This document shows positions 1 to 6,467 of a stretch of 49,302 nt of DNA, one piece after another. The position numbers were made by a program, and so were the translations under genes. The stretch spans positions 1-49,302 of the IMG/VR virus record IMGVR_UViG_3300015245_000014; one strand, 5' to 3'. The notes under the pieces are model-generated. The model ran no database searches. It saw nothing but the letters and a program-made list of their open reading frames with translations, and had not been told where the DNA came from. Within the stretch, counting starts at the first letter, position 1. Every line of letters begins with the position of its first letter. The stretch comes from a virus.

Positions 1-77
1 CTTAAAAATATTTTGAATATTTCTTAACAAAAAGTGTTGACAATATAATTTGCAATGAGATATAGTTATAAATGTAA
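1..77. repeat. 77-bp direct terminal overlap (left copy)
   Basis: Bases 1-77 are identical to bases 49226-49302. A perfect repeat of this size at both contig ends is what a k-mer assembler leaves when it closes a circle (77 is a common k). I read it as an assembly overlap showing a circular or circularly permuted genome of 49,225 bp, not as a physical terminal repeat. The overlap contains a 7-bp inverted repeat, AAATATT-ttg-AATATTT (6-22), and a promoter, so the contig is simply broken inside an intergenic region between the replication gene and the next early gene. Confidence 0.9.
37..66 (+). promoter_or_regulatory. sigma70-type promoter for rightward early genes
   Basis: TTGACA (37-42) is followed after 18 bp by TATAGT (61-66). 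The start of the first gene is 45 bp downstream, at 111. The same element appears again in the overlap copy at the right end. An inverted repeat, AAATATT/AATATTT, lies just upstream (6-22) and could be an operator or the end of a terminator for the replication gene. The match to consensus is good, but activity is inferred. Confidence 0.65.
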
Positions 78-110
78 GAGATACACAACTAACAAACACG
101 AAGATGAAAG

Positions 111-911
111 ATGGAAAATATAGTTCCAGTTAAAGAAGTAAAGTTCTCACACAAGGAGAATATAGGGTTATATGGTACCTTGGTTTTAGAGAATGGGGAG
201 ATATTACGCTGGGAATTAATGGAGGAAAATCATGATGATAATTGGCCTTCACATGATAATAATTGGAATAAAGTAGAAGTATTTTCTGTAGACAAGGACG
301 AATTCAAAGAGTGTCACGATATAGATGATCCCCTTTATCTCTCTGCTGTTGAGCAAGCATTAAAGGATAATAACTACTACCGTGATCAATGGGATAAATC
401 ATTCGAAGAATTCAATGAACTTAATATAAAAACTAATAAAAAAAATATTATATCTAAAAATGAAATTATATTCTTATTAAAAATTAAATTGAAGCCTATG
501 ACCGCAACGATGATTTTTGATGGGATAAGAAATAATCATCAATCTTCTATATCTTATTCATATTTAATTTTTATACTTAATAAGTACGATGTTTTTGTAA
601 ATAGAATTGTGAATGGCGCTAAATTATGGTATGTGAAAGAATATGAAAATGAGATAAATTGGGAAACTTTAGAAATAGGAGGAAGAACAAAAAGAAATGT
701 ATTTTCAATTAAACATTACATCTCTGAAATATTAAAAAATAAAAAAAAATTTATGACCAAAGAGGAAATAGAGAAAGAAATTATAAAAATACCAAATATT
801 ATATATAAAAAGTCCAGTATAGGGCCTGTTTTAAGTCAATATTTTATAAAGGGTGATTATAAATATTGGGGATTGCCGGAATGGAAGAAAAATAATGAGA
901 GTAATGAGTAA
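111..911 (+). CDS. hypothetical early protein, 266 aa, possible winged-helix parts
   Basis: Not recognised. The protein is highly charged and Asn/Lys-rich, with an acidic N-terminal half (about residues 25-100) and a basic C-terminal half. Two segments, around residues 115-170 and 205-262, have the alternating helix/strand look of winged-helix domains and end in similar WYVKEY and YWGLPEW strands. This suggests a duplicated DNA-binding fold like the HARE-HTH seen in the gene at 2306. The gene lies 45 bp behind a good promoter and its stop overlaps the next start (TAATG), so it heads a translationally coupled early operon. A regulatory role is inference only. Confidence 0.8.
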   Translation: MENIVPVKEVKFSHKENIGLYGTLVLENGEILRWELMEENHDDNWPSHDNNWNKVEVFSVDKDEFKECHDIDDPLYLSAVEQALKDNNYYRDQWDKSFEEFNELNIKTNKKNIISKNEIIFLLKIKLKPMTATMIFDGIRNNHQSSISYSYLIFILNKYDVFVNRIVNGAKLWYVKEYENEINWETLEIGGRTKRNVFSIKHYISEILKNKKKFMTKEEIEKEIIKIPNIIYKKSSIGPVLSQYFIKGDYKYWGLPEWKKNNESNE

Positions 912-1360
912 TGGAAGAACTTAAAGAAGTACGCATAAAAAGAAGGCGCAGCAGGGCAGACGTGGTAAAGATAGGATTTTCTTCTACTTATAAGTACGTA
1001 GGGACTGAAGATACTAACCTACGGTGTCATATCAGCATAGGCAACGAGATTATAGAGCAATTAGGGTGGCAGACTAGATATAACATTCATTTATATGAAT
1101 CTAGAGGAGAGAAAGAAAATAACATTCTGATATTAAAGGCGTTGCCTATAAATATAATATCAAACCCTATTCTGCCTCCTAATAACAGTTATGTGTTGCA
1201 GCATGTTAAAAATACTTTTTCCCACATGATAAGCATTCCTTTCTTAAGGGAAGTAGAGTCAAAAAAAATAAGGACGGTTAAGCATGAAGTGGTGGAAATG
1301 GAAAAAGGTAAGAAGGTACTTAAAGTGTTTTTGGATGAGGCTATAGATAATGACCGATAA
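911..1360 (+). CDS. hypothetical early protein, 149 aa
   Basis: Not recognised. The N-terminus is very basic (KRRRSR near residues 10-16) and the remainder is a mixed alpha/beta domain with no membrane segment. Its start overlaps the stop of the upstream gene (TAATG) and its end overlaps the next small gene by 11 bp. This tight coupling supports it being a real gene in the early operon. Nucleic-acid binding is possible from the Arg/Lys-rich start, but this is not shown. Confidence 0.75.
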   Translation: MEELKEVRIKRRRSRADVVKIGFSSTYKYVGTEDTNLRCHISIGNEIIEQLGWQTRYNIHLYESRGEKENNILILKALPINIISNPILPPNNSYVLQHVKNTFSHMISIPFLREVESKKIRTVKHEVVEMEKGKKVLKVFLDEAIDNDR

Positions 1361-1514
1361 ATCAAAGTGGAAAGTTATTATTACCACGCGATCCGGCCAA
1401 ACAATGGAGATTACCTCTGATGTTCCTATATCTAAATCAGAGGCCATTACTAACGCTATAGCGGGTGTAATTTTGGTGGTGAGGAATAGTGTTGATAAAG
1501 AAGGAGACACATAA
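1350..1514 (+). CDS. small hypothetical protein, 54 aa
   Basis: ATG at 1350 lies inside the end of the upstream gene, and the stop TAA at 1512-1514 overlaps the ATG of the next gene. The product begins MTDKSKWKVIITTRSGQT and has a beta-hairpin start followed by a hydrophobic segment (ITNAIAGVILVV). The next gene also begins with MTDK. Coupling on both sides is the main evidence that it is translated. Function unknown. Confidence 0.65.
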   Translation: MTDKSKWKVIITTRSGQTMEITSDVPISKSEAITNAIAGVILVVRNSVDKEGDT

Positions 1515-1747
1515 TGACCGATAAGCCAATTACCGTGGGGGATTTAAAAAAGAAACTTTCTAATTGCCGTGATAGCGATAGAATTATGTTCCATTTTACC
1601 TTAAAAGGTGAGGGATTGGATGGGGAAGACCGAGGCCTTTTCAGAGAAAAAATTAATAAAGTTAAGGTTGAAAGCTTTAGCGAAGTCCAACTCAGAACAT
1701 CCAAACCGATTGAACATTATAAAGCGGTGGTAGTTTATGTTGGATAA
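1514..1747 (+). CDS. small phage protein with N-terminal MTxxxLxxxL module, 77 aa
   Basis: The start MTDKPITVGDLKKKLSNC followed by D-S-D-R-I-M-F-H-F resembles the short phage domain with a 'T-V-x-x-L-x-x-x-L-x-x-x-x-D-x-x-V' pattern, in which an N-terminal helix is followed by strands. The lone rightward small gene at 43723 starts in the same way. AAGGAGA (1501-1507) lies 6 bp upstream of the start. Function unknown. It is in the rightward early operon. Confidence 0.75.
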   Translation: MTDKPITVGDLKKKLSNCRDSDRIMFHFTLKGEGLDGEDRGLFREKINKVKVESFSEVQLRTSKPIEHYKAVVVYVG

Positions 1748-1770
1748 TTTGACATTATGGAAAACGAGAA

Positions 1771-1845
1771 ATGAAAATGTGGTTCTTGGAAAGGATGCCT
1801 GAGATTAAATGTGATAGCTGTAATAAGACCGTCATGCGGGGATAG
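1771..1845 (+). CDS. possible very small CxxC peptide, 24 aa
   Basis: A 24-codon frame starting at ATG 1771 is preceded by GGAAAACGAGAA, which resembles the AAGGAGAACGAGAA before the next gene. It contains one C-x2-C pair (CDSC). The gap 1748-1900 holds nothing else I can name. The frame may be a decaying remnant, and translation is uncertain. Confidence 0.3.
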   Translation: MKMWFLERMPEIKCDSCNKTVMRG

Positions 1846-1900
1846 CCAGCAAGATGAAGTATCACAGCCACTGACATCTAGATGATAAGGAGAACGAGAA

Positions 1901-2110
1901 ATGTTTCTTTTTTACGGACAAAAAATTAATAAGGATAATAAAAAACCTGTCTTAATTGGCTTTCGAAATAGGACTATCAGGAATAGTTCCTCTCATTGTA
2001 AAAAACCTCTTGAGACTCGTAAAAGAAAATACCTTGTCTCTAGTGGATCAAAATTCTGCGTGGGTATACTGTGTTCCAAGGCATGTTTAAAAATGGTAAT
2101 GGAAAACTAG
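1901..2110 (+). CDS. small basic hypothetical protein, 69 aa
   Basis: ATG at 1901 follows a strong ribosome binding site (AAGGAG at 1886-1891). The protein is basic with four cysteines (residues 33, 53, 58 and 62). The last three are in a C-x4-C-x3-C spacing that could bind metal or be incidental. Not recognised. The next small membrane protein starts 3 bp after its stop. Confidence 0.6.
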   Translation: MFLFYGQKINKDNKKPVLIGFRNRTIRNSSSHCKKPLETRKRKYLVSSGSKFCVGILCSKACLKMVMEN

Positions 2111-2112
2111 AA

Positions 2113-2241
2113 ATGTTTGTTTACAATCACAAAGATGTTTTAGATTGGATAGGAATAGGGATGCTCTTTCTAATATTCTTATTACTTGGAATGAGCTGTC
2201 TGGCAAAATTATTATATGAGAAGTTTAAGAAGAGAAAATAA
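2113..2241 (+). CDS. small single-pass membrane protein, 42 aa
   Basis: ATG 2113 begins MFVYNHKDVLDWIGIG. One hydrophobic segment of about 20 residues (12-31) is followed by a basic tail (KLLYEKFKKRK), giving a predicted N-out/C-in inner-membrane protein. It directly follows the upstream stop. Function unknown. Possible roles include superinfection exclusion or host membrane modification, which the sequence does not decide. Confidence 0.55.
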   Translation: MFVYNHKDVLDWIGIGMLFLIFLLLGMSCLAKLLYEKFKKRK

Positions 2242-2305
2242 TTGTTTCATTTATAGAAAATTTTGTTTAAATTGTTATGAATGAAAATAAAAGATGGAGA
2301 AGGCT

Positions 2306-2848
2306 ATGAGTTTTTTAGATAAGTTTAATACTGTTATGGATTTTAGAGCAAAGGTTACTCCCGATCCTATCGGAACCCCCTATAATGATAATGATGCTAA
2401 AATGGATTCTTTCTTTAGCATCCTGAACGAGCGGGAACGCCAATATTTTACAGCTAAGGCGCGTTACGAGGAGGCTTTGAATAATTTTGAAAGGATACTT
2501 CAAGAAAAGAGAAATAAGTTCGGGGAAAAATTAGAGAAACCACAGGTCATCCCTACCTACCCCTTTAAAGTGTCCGAGACAGTTAATGAAATAGGTTCTA
2601 TAAAAAAACAAAAAACAAAAAAATATACAAGGCGTAGCAACTCACTTAACAAAAACACTCTTAAAAAAGACATTATTAATGTTTTGAAAGATAGGGGCCC
2701 AATGCATCATAAAAATATATTACTGGAGCTAATTAAAAATGGCAGGAAATTTTCTGCAAAACGGCCAACTGATGTAGTATATCAGGAAATAGTGAGATGG
2801 AAAGATAGTGCATTTATTAAGAATGGGAAGCAATGGTGTTTGAAATAA
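2306..2848 (+). CDS. HARE-HTH (winged helix) domain protein, 180 aa
   Basis: The C-terminal 60 residues (about 120-180), with the pattern L-K-x-D-I-I-x-V-L-K, G-P-M-H-H-K-N-I, F-S-A-K-R-P-T and an aromatic end, fit the HARE-HTH winged-helix domain found in RNA polymerase delta, ASXL proteins and restriction endonuclease-associated proteins. The N-terminal 60 residues are helical (a coiled coil ending in LQEKRNKFGEK), and a basic linker, KKQKTKKYTRRS, joins the two. I place the start at 2306 because GGAGAAGG lies just upstream; an ATG at 2294 would add four residues. It is probably a DNA-binding early protein. The target is unknown. Confidence 0.75.
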   Translation: MSFLDKFNTVMDFRAKVTPDPIGTPYNDNDAKMDSFFSILNERERQYFTAKARYEEALNNFERILQEKRNKFGEKLEKPQVIPTYPFKVSETVNEIGSIKKQKTKKYTRRSNSLNKNTLKKDIINVLKDRGPMHHKNILLELIKNGRKFSAKRPTDVVYQEIVRWKDSAFIKNGKQWCLK

Positions 2849-2874
2849 ACCCATAAATATAGAAAGGAGATAAA

Positions 2875-3180
2875 ATGATAGGACAAGAATTAATTGGAAA
2901 ATATGTTATTGTAAGGTCAAAAGCAGGAATATTTGCCGGTACTTTAAAAGAATTGGAAGGTCAAACTGTAGTAATAGAAAACTCTAGAAGATTGAGATAT
3001 TGGGATGGCGCGGCAACTCTATCTGAATTAAGTCAAAAGGGTGTTTCTCGACCTAAAGAATGCAAATTCCCAGCGGAAATACCCTATGAATGGTTACCGG
3101 AGGTTTTTGAAATAATACCATGTTCTATAGAATCAGAAAAATCTATTAAGGATGTAGAGGTATGGACAGAACACAATTAG
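2875..3180 (+). CDS. DUF6948-like phage protein, 101 aa
   Basis: The sequence IGKYVIVRSKAGIFAGTLKE, then RRLRYWDGAATLSEL, RPKECKFPAEI and EVFEIIPCSIESEKSI, matches the small conserved phage/prophage family known to me as DUF6948. The family is predicted to be beta-rich. Its function is unknown. AAAGGAGAT precedes the start. The last 19 bp overlap a Gly/Ser/Asp repeat gene, and I recall the family occurring next to, or carrying, Gly/Ser/Tyr-rich repeats in other phages (from memory, not verified). Confidence 0.75.
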   Translation: MIGQELIGKYVIVRSKAGIFAGTLKELEGQTVVIENSRRLRYWDGAATLSELSQKGVSRPKECKFPAEIPYEWLPEVFEIIPCSIESEKSIKDVEVWTEHN

Positions 3181-3401
3181 AAAAATATGATTTTTTCGGC
3201 TACATTTTAGGTTCCGGTTCCGGTTCAGATTCCGGAGACGGTTCCGGAGACGATTCCGGCTACGGTTTCGGCTACGGCTTCGGTTCAGATTCCGGTTCCG
3301 GTTCAGATTCCGGTTCCGGCTACGGTTCAGGTTCAGATTCCGGAGACGGTTCCGGAGACGGTTTCGGTTCCGGCGCGCATACGGATTCAACCTTGAAATA
3401 A
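3162..3401 (+). CDS. Gly-Ser-Asp-Tyr low-complexity repeat protein, 79 aa
   Basis: After 15 ordinary residues the protein is about 55 residues of G-S-G, D-S-G, D-G-S-G and Y-G-F/S units. The DNA (about 3211-3375) is a run of six-base words such as GGTTCC, GATTCC, GGAGAC and GGCTAC. No other amino acids intrude, so the frame is under selection or expanded by slippage in frame. The product should be disordered. Only a weak AGAGG lies one base before the ATG, so translation probably depends on coupling with the overlapping upstream gene. A DUF6948 C-terminal extension reached by frameshift is an alternative. Confidence 0.6.
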   Translation: MDRTQLEKYDFFGYILGSGSGSDSGDGSGDDSGYGFGYGFGSDSGSGSDSGSGYGSGSDSGDGSGDGFGSGAHTDSTLK

Positions 3402-3420
3402 AGCCCCTGATGAGCTATAA

Positions 3421-3819
3421 CTAATACCTTTTCGGGTAATGTTTGCTTTTTTTTGAGCTGTTCTCTCTTAATTTTGGTAACCATAGCTTGTGATTCCCCT
3501 TGTCTTCAAGCTTTCTTAAATTTCCATGTATCATGAGATAATCATTATTATGACAAAACAATATGATAAGCTCATCAAACCTGTCCTGGCATGTTTTTTT
3601 CATCTGTGATTCAGTAGTATTATGGCAGATGAAAGTATTTTGTGGGTTAGAATCATCTATCGATAGGGTAAGGTTCAAATTATTATACCGGTATCGTAGG
3701 TGACCTACCCATTCATTTTCTTCTTTTCCCTTTAAAGCCCATATATAAACTTTCCCCAATGTAACGCGCTCTGCGTACCATATTCCCAAAATATAATCAT
3801 CTTTTTTTATATTAATCAT
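3421..3819 (-). CDS. hypothetical protein, 132 aa, leftward
   Basis: Not recognised. It is a beta-rich N-terminal half (YILGIWYAERV, VYIWALKGKEE) followed by a helical part with three cysteines and a very basic C-terminus (KKSKHYPKRY). It is a single leftward gene between the rightward early operon, with which it converges with 19 bp between stops, and the terminase gene, from which it diverges. It may be a separately controlled accessory gene. Confidence 0.6.
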   Translation of the reverse strand: MINIKKDDYILGIWYAERVTLGKVYIWALKGKEENEWVGHLRYRYNNLNLTLSIDDSNPQNTFICHNTTESQMKKTCQDRFDELIILFCHNNDYLMIHGNLRKLEDKGNHKLWLPKLRENSSKKSKHYPKRY

Positions 3820-3914
3820 TTAAATCCATGCCTAAATATATTTTAATTTGATTTAATTTTAGTAAAATGCCAGATTTATATCTATGAAAATTATTAGGAG
3901 AATCAATAAAAGTT

Positions 3915-5558
3915 ATGAGAATGAATGGCGCTCTCAAGCTACTCAACAATATTGATCAGAGATTATCGCAATATAACCCGCAGAGGGAACAAAGGTTTAT
4001 TGATGAAGCTTCTATTATGGAAAATGATTTCCATTCATTCTTAAAGGGATGTTGGCAAGTCATAGAGGGAGAGAGGCCATTCATAGATGGGTGGCATATA
4101 CAGGCATCATGTGAGCATTTAGAAGCCCTGTATCGCCTTGAAATTAAAAAGCTTCTGTGGAACGTACCTCCTGGTACATGTAAATCAACTATCTTCTCCG
4201 TAGCCTTCCCTGCGTGGGTATGGGCGAATGAGCCCTCCCTCCAATTCATGTATTCATCGTATGGTGCCAAGCTCTCCACGCGGGATAACGTTAACTGCCG
4301 CCGTATTATCGAATCAAAATGGTTTAGGGATAGATGGGGTCATAAATGCCAGTTAACTGAAGATGTCAACACGAAACTAAGGTTCGATAATAAACAAGGA
4401 GGCTATCGAATTGCGACCAGTATCAAAGGCGCAGCAACGGGTGAGCATGTAGACTTTATAGGTTTTGATGACCCTAACAATGCCAGTGAAACGGAATCCG
4501 AAGTAAAGCGTGAGGGGACCAATGAAACATGTGACCGTGTTATGTCATCACGTTTTAACAATCCTAAAACAGGAAGATTGTGCATTGTCCAGCAAAGGCT
4601 TCATTCCCAAGATTATTCCGGCCATACCCTTGCAAAAGAAATAAAAGATTTGGTTCATCTTTGTTTGCCAATGGAATTTGAGAGGTCACGCAGATGTATA
4701 ACTGTTCCTCTCAAGAGCACGGGCGGAAAAAAATGGCATGATCCTAGAATTGAGGAAGGGCAGTTACTTTGGCCTGAGTTTTTCGATGAGGAACATGTTG
4801 AAAAATTAAAAATTGATCTGAAGGGTGAGTATAATGTGGCAGGGCAGCTACAACAAAGACCATCCCCAGGAGAGGGAGGAATCCTCAAGAAAGATTGGTT
4901 CCAATGGTGGAAGGAACCTGCACCACCCCGTTGCCATTATGTCATTCAATCTTGGGATACAGCATTAAGCACGAGACCAGATGCTTGTTTTAGCTGCTGT
5001 ACAACATGGGGTGTGTTCAAAGATCAATATGGTGTGTCGCAAGTTATGCTTCTGGATACGTGGCATGGTCGAGTTGAATATCCGGACTTACGCAGAATGG
5101 CGATTCGTTTAGCCCATAATTATCATGATACTCATATTGACCATCCTGTACCGGAGGATTCTGTCATGAAACCGGATATGATCGTAATTGAAGCAAAAGC
5201 AAATGGGTTATCCCTGATTCAGGATTTATCGCGTGCCGGATTAATTGTTAACCGTTTTGATCCTGTTAAACATGGAGGAGGGGATAAAACAGTACGGGCG
5301 CGCTTGATGAGCCATGTTCTTGAAGCTGGACGTATATGGGTACCATCTAGACCACCAAATTATACGGCTCTTCGCCCTTATGCAGATGTCTTCGTGGAAT
5401 CATGTGCAAAATTCCCAAATGATGCAGATTCAAGGGATTATGTTGATAGTATGAGCCAAGCTATAATCAGGTTAATGATGTCTGGACTTATCGGCAATCC
5501 TGATGATGCAGAGATAAGTAAACAGTATAACAGGTGGGAAGGTGAGAAATTCTATTAG
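3915..5558 (+). CDS. terL: terminase large subunit (packaging ATPase-nuclease)
   Basis: This is the motor ATPase and nuclease that packages DNA through the portal. The ATPase half shows a Walker A variant, VPPGTCKST (84-92), with Cys in place of the usual Gly before Lys-Ser. A Walker B, FIGFDD (181-186), and a likely coupling motif, SSRFNNPKTGR (about residues 211-221), follow. The nuclease half shows acidic residues in QSWDTAL (about 346-352), IVIEAKANG and DYVDSM (508-513), as in RNase H-fold terminases. Length 547 is normal. The only Shine-Dalgarno-like AGGAG (3895-3899) is about 15 bp from the ATG, so initiation is probably weak. No small terminase was recognised nearby. Confidence 0.93.
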   Translation: MRMNGALKLLNNIDQRLSQYNPQREQRFIDEASIMENDFHSFLKGCWQVIEGERPFIDGWHIQASCEHLEALYRLEIKKLLWNVPPGTCKSTIFSVAFPAWVWANEPSLQFMYSSYGAKLSTRDNVNCRRIIESKWFRDRWGHKCQLTEDVNTKLRFDNKQGGYRIATSIKGAATGEHVDFIGFDDPNNASETESEVKREGTNETCDRVMSSRFNNPKTGRLCIVQQRLHSQDYSGHTLAKEIKDLVHLCLPMEFERSRRCITVPLKSTGGKKWHDPRIEEGQLLWPEFFDEEHVEKLKIDLKGEYNVAGQLQQRPSPGEGGILKKDWFQWWKEPAPPRCHYVIQSWDTALSTRPDACFSCCTTWGVFKDQYGVSQVMLLDTWHGRVEYPDLRRMAIRLAHNYHDTHIDHPVPEDSVMKPDMIVIEAKANGLSLIQDLSRAGLIVNRFDPVKHGGGDKTVRARLMSHVLEAGRIWVPSRPPNYTALRPYADVFVESCAKFPNDADSRDYVDSMSQAIIRLMMSGLIGNPDDAEISKQYNRWEGEKFY

Positions 5559-5569
5559 AAGGGGGAACC

Positions 5570-5656
5570 ATGAAAAGGATAGTTTTATTTTTATTTTGCG
5601 TACTGATGGTCTATGGCGTGTTATTAACCTATTTGAGTTTTATGCTGCCTAATTAA
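5570..5656 (+). CDS. very small hydrophobic peptide, 28 aa
   Basis: ATG 5570 has a good ribosome binding site (AGAAGGGGGA, 5557-5566) and encodes MKRIVLFLFCVLMVYGVLLT plus eight residues, which is one transmembrane helix with a basic start. It follows the terminase stop by 11 bp and ends 2 bp before the stop of the converging leftward gene. A holin-like or regulatory membrane peptide is possible, but there is no direct evidence. Confidence 0.5.
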   Translation: MKRIVLFLFCVLMVYGVLLTYLSFMLPN

Positions 5657-5658
5657 AT

Positions 5659-6252
5659 TTAATGCAGTGTCCTTGAACTGTGGGCTAAACGGTAACATTC
5701 TATTACATTAAATTTTTCCCTTAAGGATTCAAATTCTTGTGAAAGAAGGAATGCCAATGTTGCTTGCGCCCGTGCCACAGGTATATCATTATCACTGCTT
5801 CCAGCCTTTACAATCATGCCAGAACTGGTGTATTTGAGCATTTTAATGTGGTTTATAAATCCGCAATAATAAGAGAATACCTCGGCAAGAAAAATGATAA
5901 CGAAACAATAAGAGGAGCCATTTAGTATGATATCATGCTTAGACTCCTTGAGTAGGGAAAGGATATCTGATATTTGATTTAAGGCATAACCAACAATTGA
6001 AAGGGAGTTTAAGAAGTAATCTTTGATTGCCTCAACAGCTTCATTATCAATAATGGTACAAACATCTGCAAACATAAGCATTAAATCTGAACCACTCATA
6101 TCAGCAATAGAATTAATAGATTCTAAATAATTTTTGTATTCTTCAATATTATCTTCATTTATTAAAATAACAGGTAGATTATTGCAATACTCATATAACA
6201 ATCCGCCACTCTTTATCTTGTGTAATTCTTTATTATTACTTAAATCAATCAT
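5659..6252 (-). CDS. hypothetical protein, 197 aa, leftward
   Basis: Not recognised. It is largely helical and acidic, with a moderately hydrophobic central region (around residues 100-135, containing YCFVIIFLAEVFSYYCGFIN) that could be one membrane helix or a buried core helix. It lies alone on the minus strand inside the rightward late cluster, between terminase and portal. A long imperfect inverted repeat (6287-6363) sits in the gap upstream of it. Such an isolated reversed gene is typical of a morphon acquired by transfer. Confidence 0.6.
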   Translation of the reverse strand: MIDLSNNKELHKIKSGGLLYEYCNNLPVILINEDNIEEYKNYLESINSIADMSGSDLMLMFADVCTIIDNEAVEAIKDYFLNSLSIVGYALNQISDILSLLKESKHDIILNGSSYCFVIIFLAEVFSYYCGFINHIKMLKYTSSGMIVKAGSSDNDIPVARAQATLAFLLSQEFESLREKFNVIECYRLAHSSRTLH

Positions 6253-6286
6253 TATATTTTCTTAAATATTTTATTTTTAAATTAAA

Positions 6287-6363
6287 AAGTGACAGCAAAA
6301 TAGTGCAATGAGAATACTGCAACCTTTATGAGCGGTTGTTAATATAATATTTTGCTGCCACTT
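6287..6363. repeat. 16-bp imperfect inverted repeat with 45-nt spacer
   Basis: AAGTGACAGCAAAATA (6287-6302) and TATTTTGCTGCCACTT (6348-6363) are inverted with one mismatch in 16. The spacer holds a smaller hairpin, CAACC (6320-6324)/GGTTG (6334-6338). The element lies in the divergent gap between the leftward 5659-6252 gene and the portal gene, so it is not placed like a terminator. It could be an operator, an mRNA leader structure or a packaging site. Confidence 0.7.
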
Positions 6364-6467
6364 CTCCTATGTTAGATAGTAATTTCTCGTCTTGTAAAGT
6401 ATCTTCTTCTCATTACAGTAAAATTTTCATATAATTTTAAATATATATATTTTTCTTAGGACAGAAC

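Noticed and set aside
1-77. Physical direct terminal repeats as in T7-like phages
   Set aside because: Exact k-mer length (77) and location within a promoter fit an assembly overlap; T7-type repeats are usually longer. Not fully excluded.
3211-3375. Dense six-base repeats as a possible iteron origin
   Set aside because: The pattern keeps one reading frame of Gly/Ser/Asp/Tyr codons and words vary at codon level; a coding low-complexity tract explains it better.
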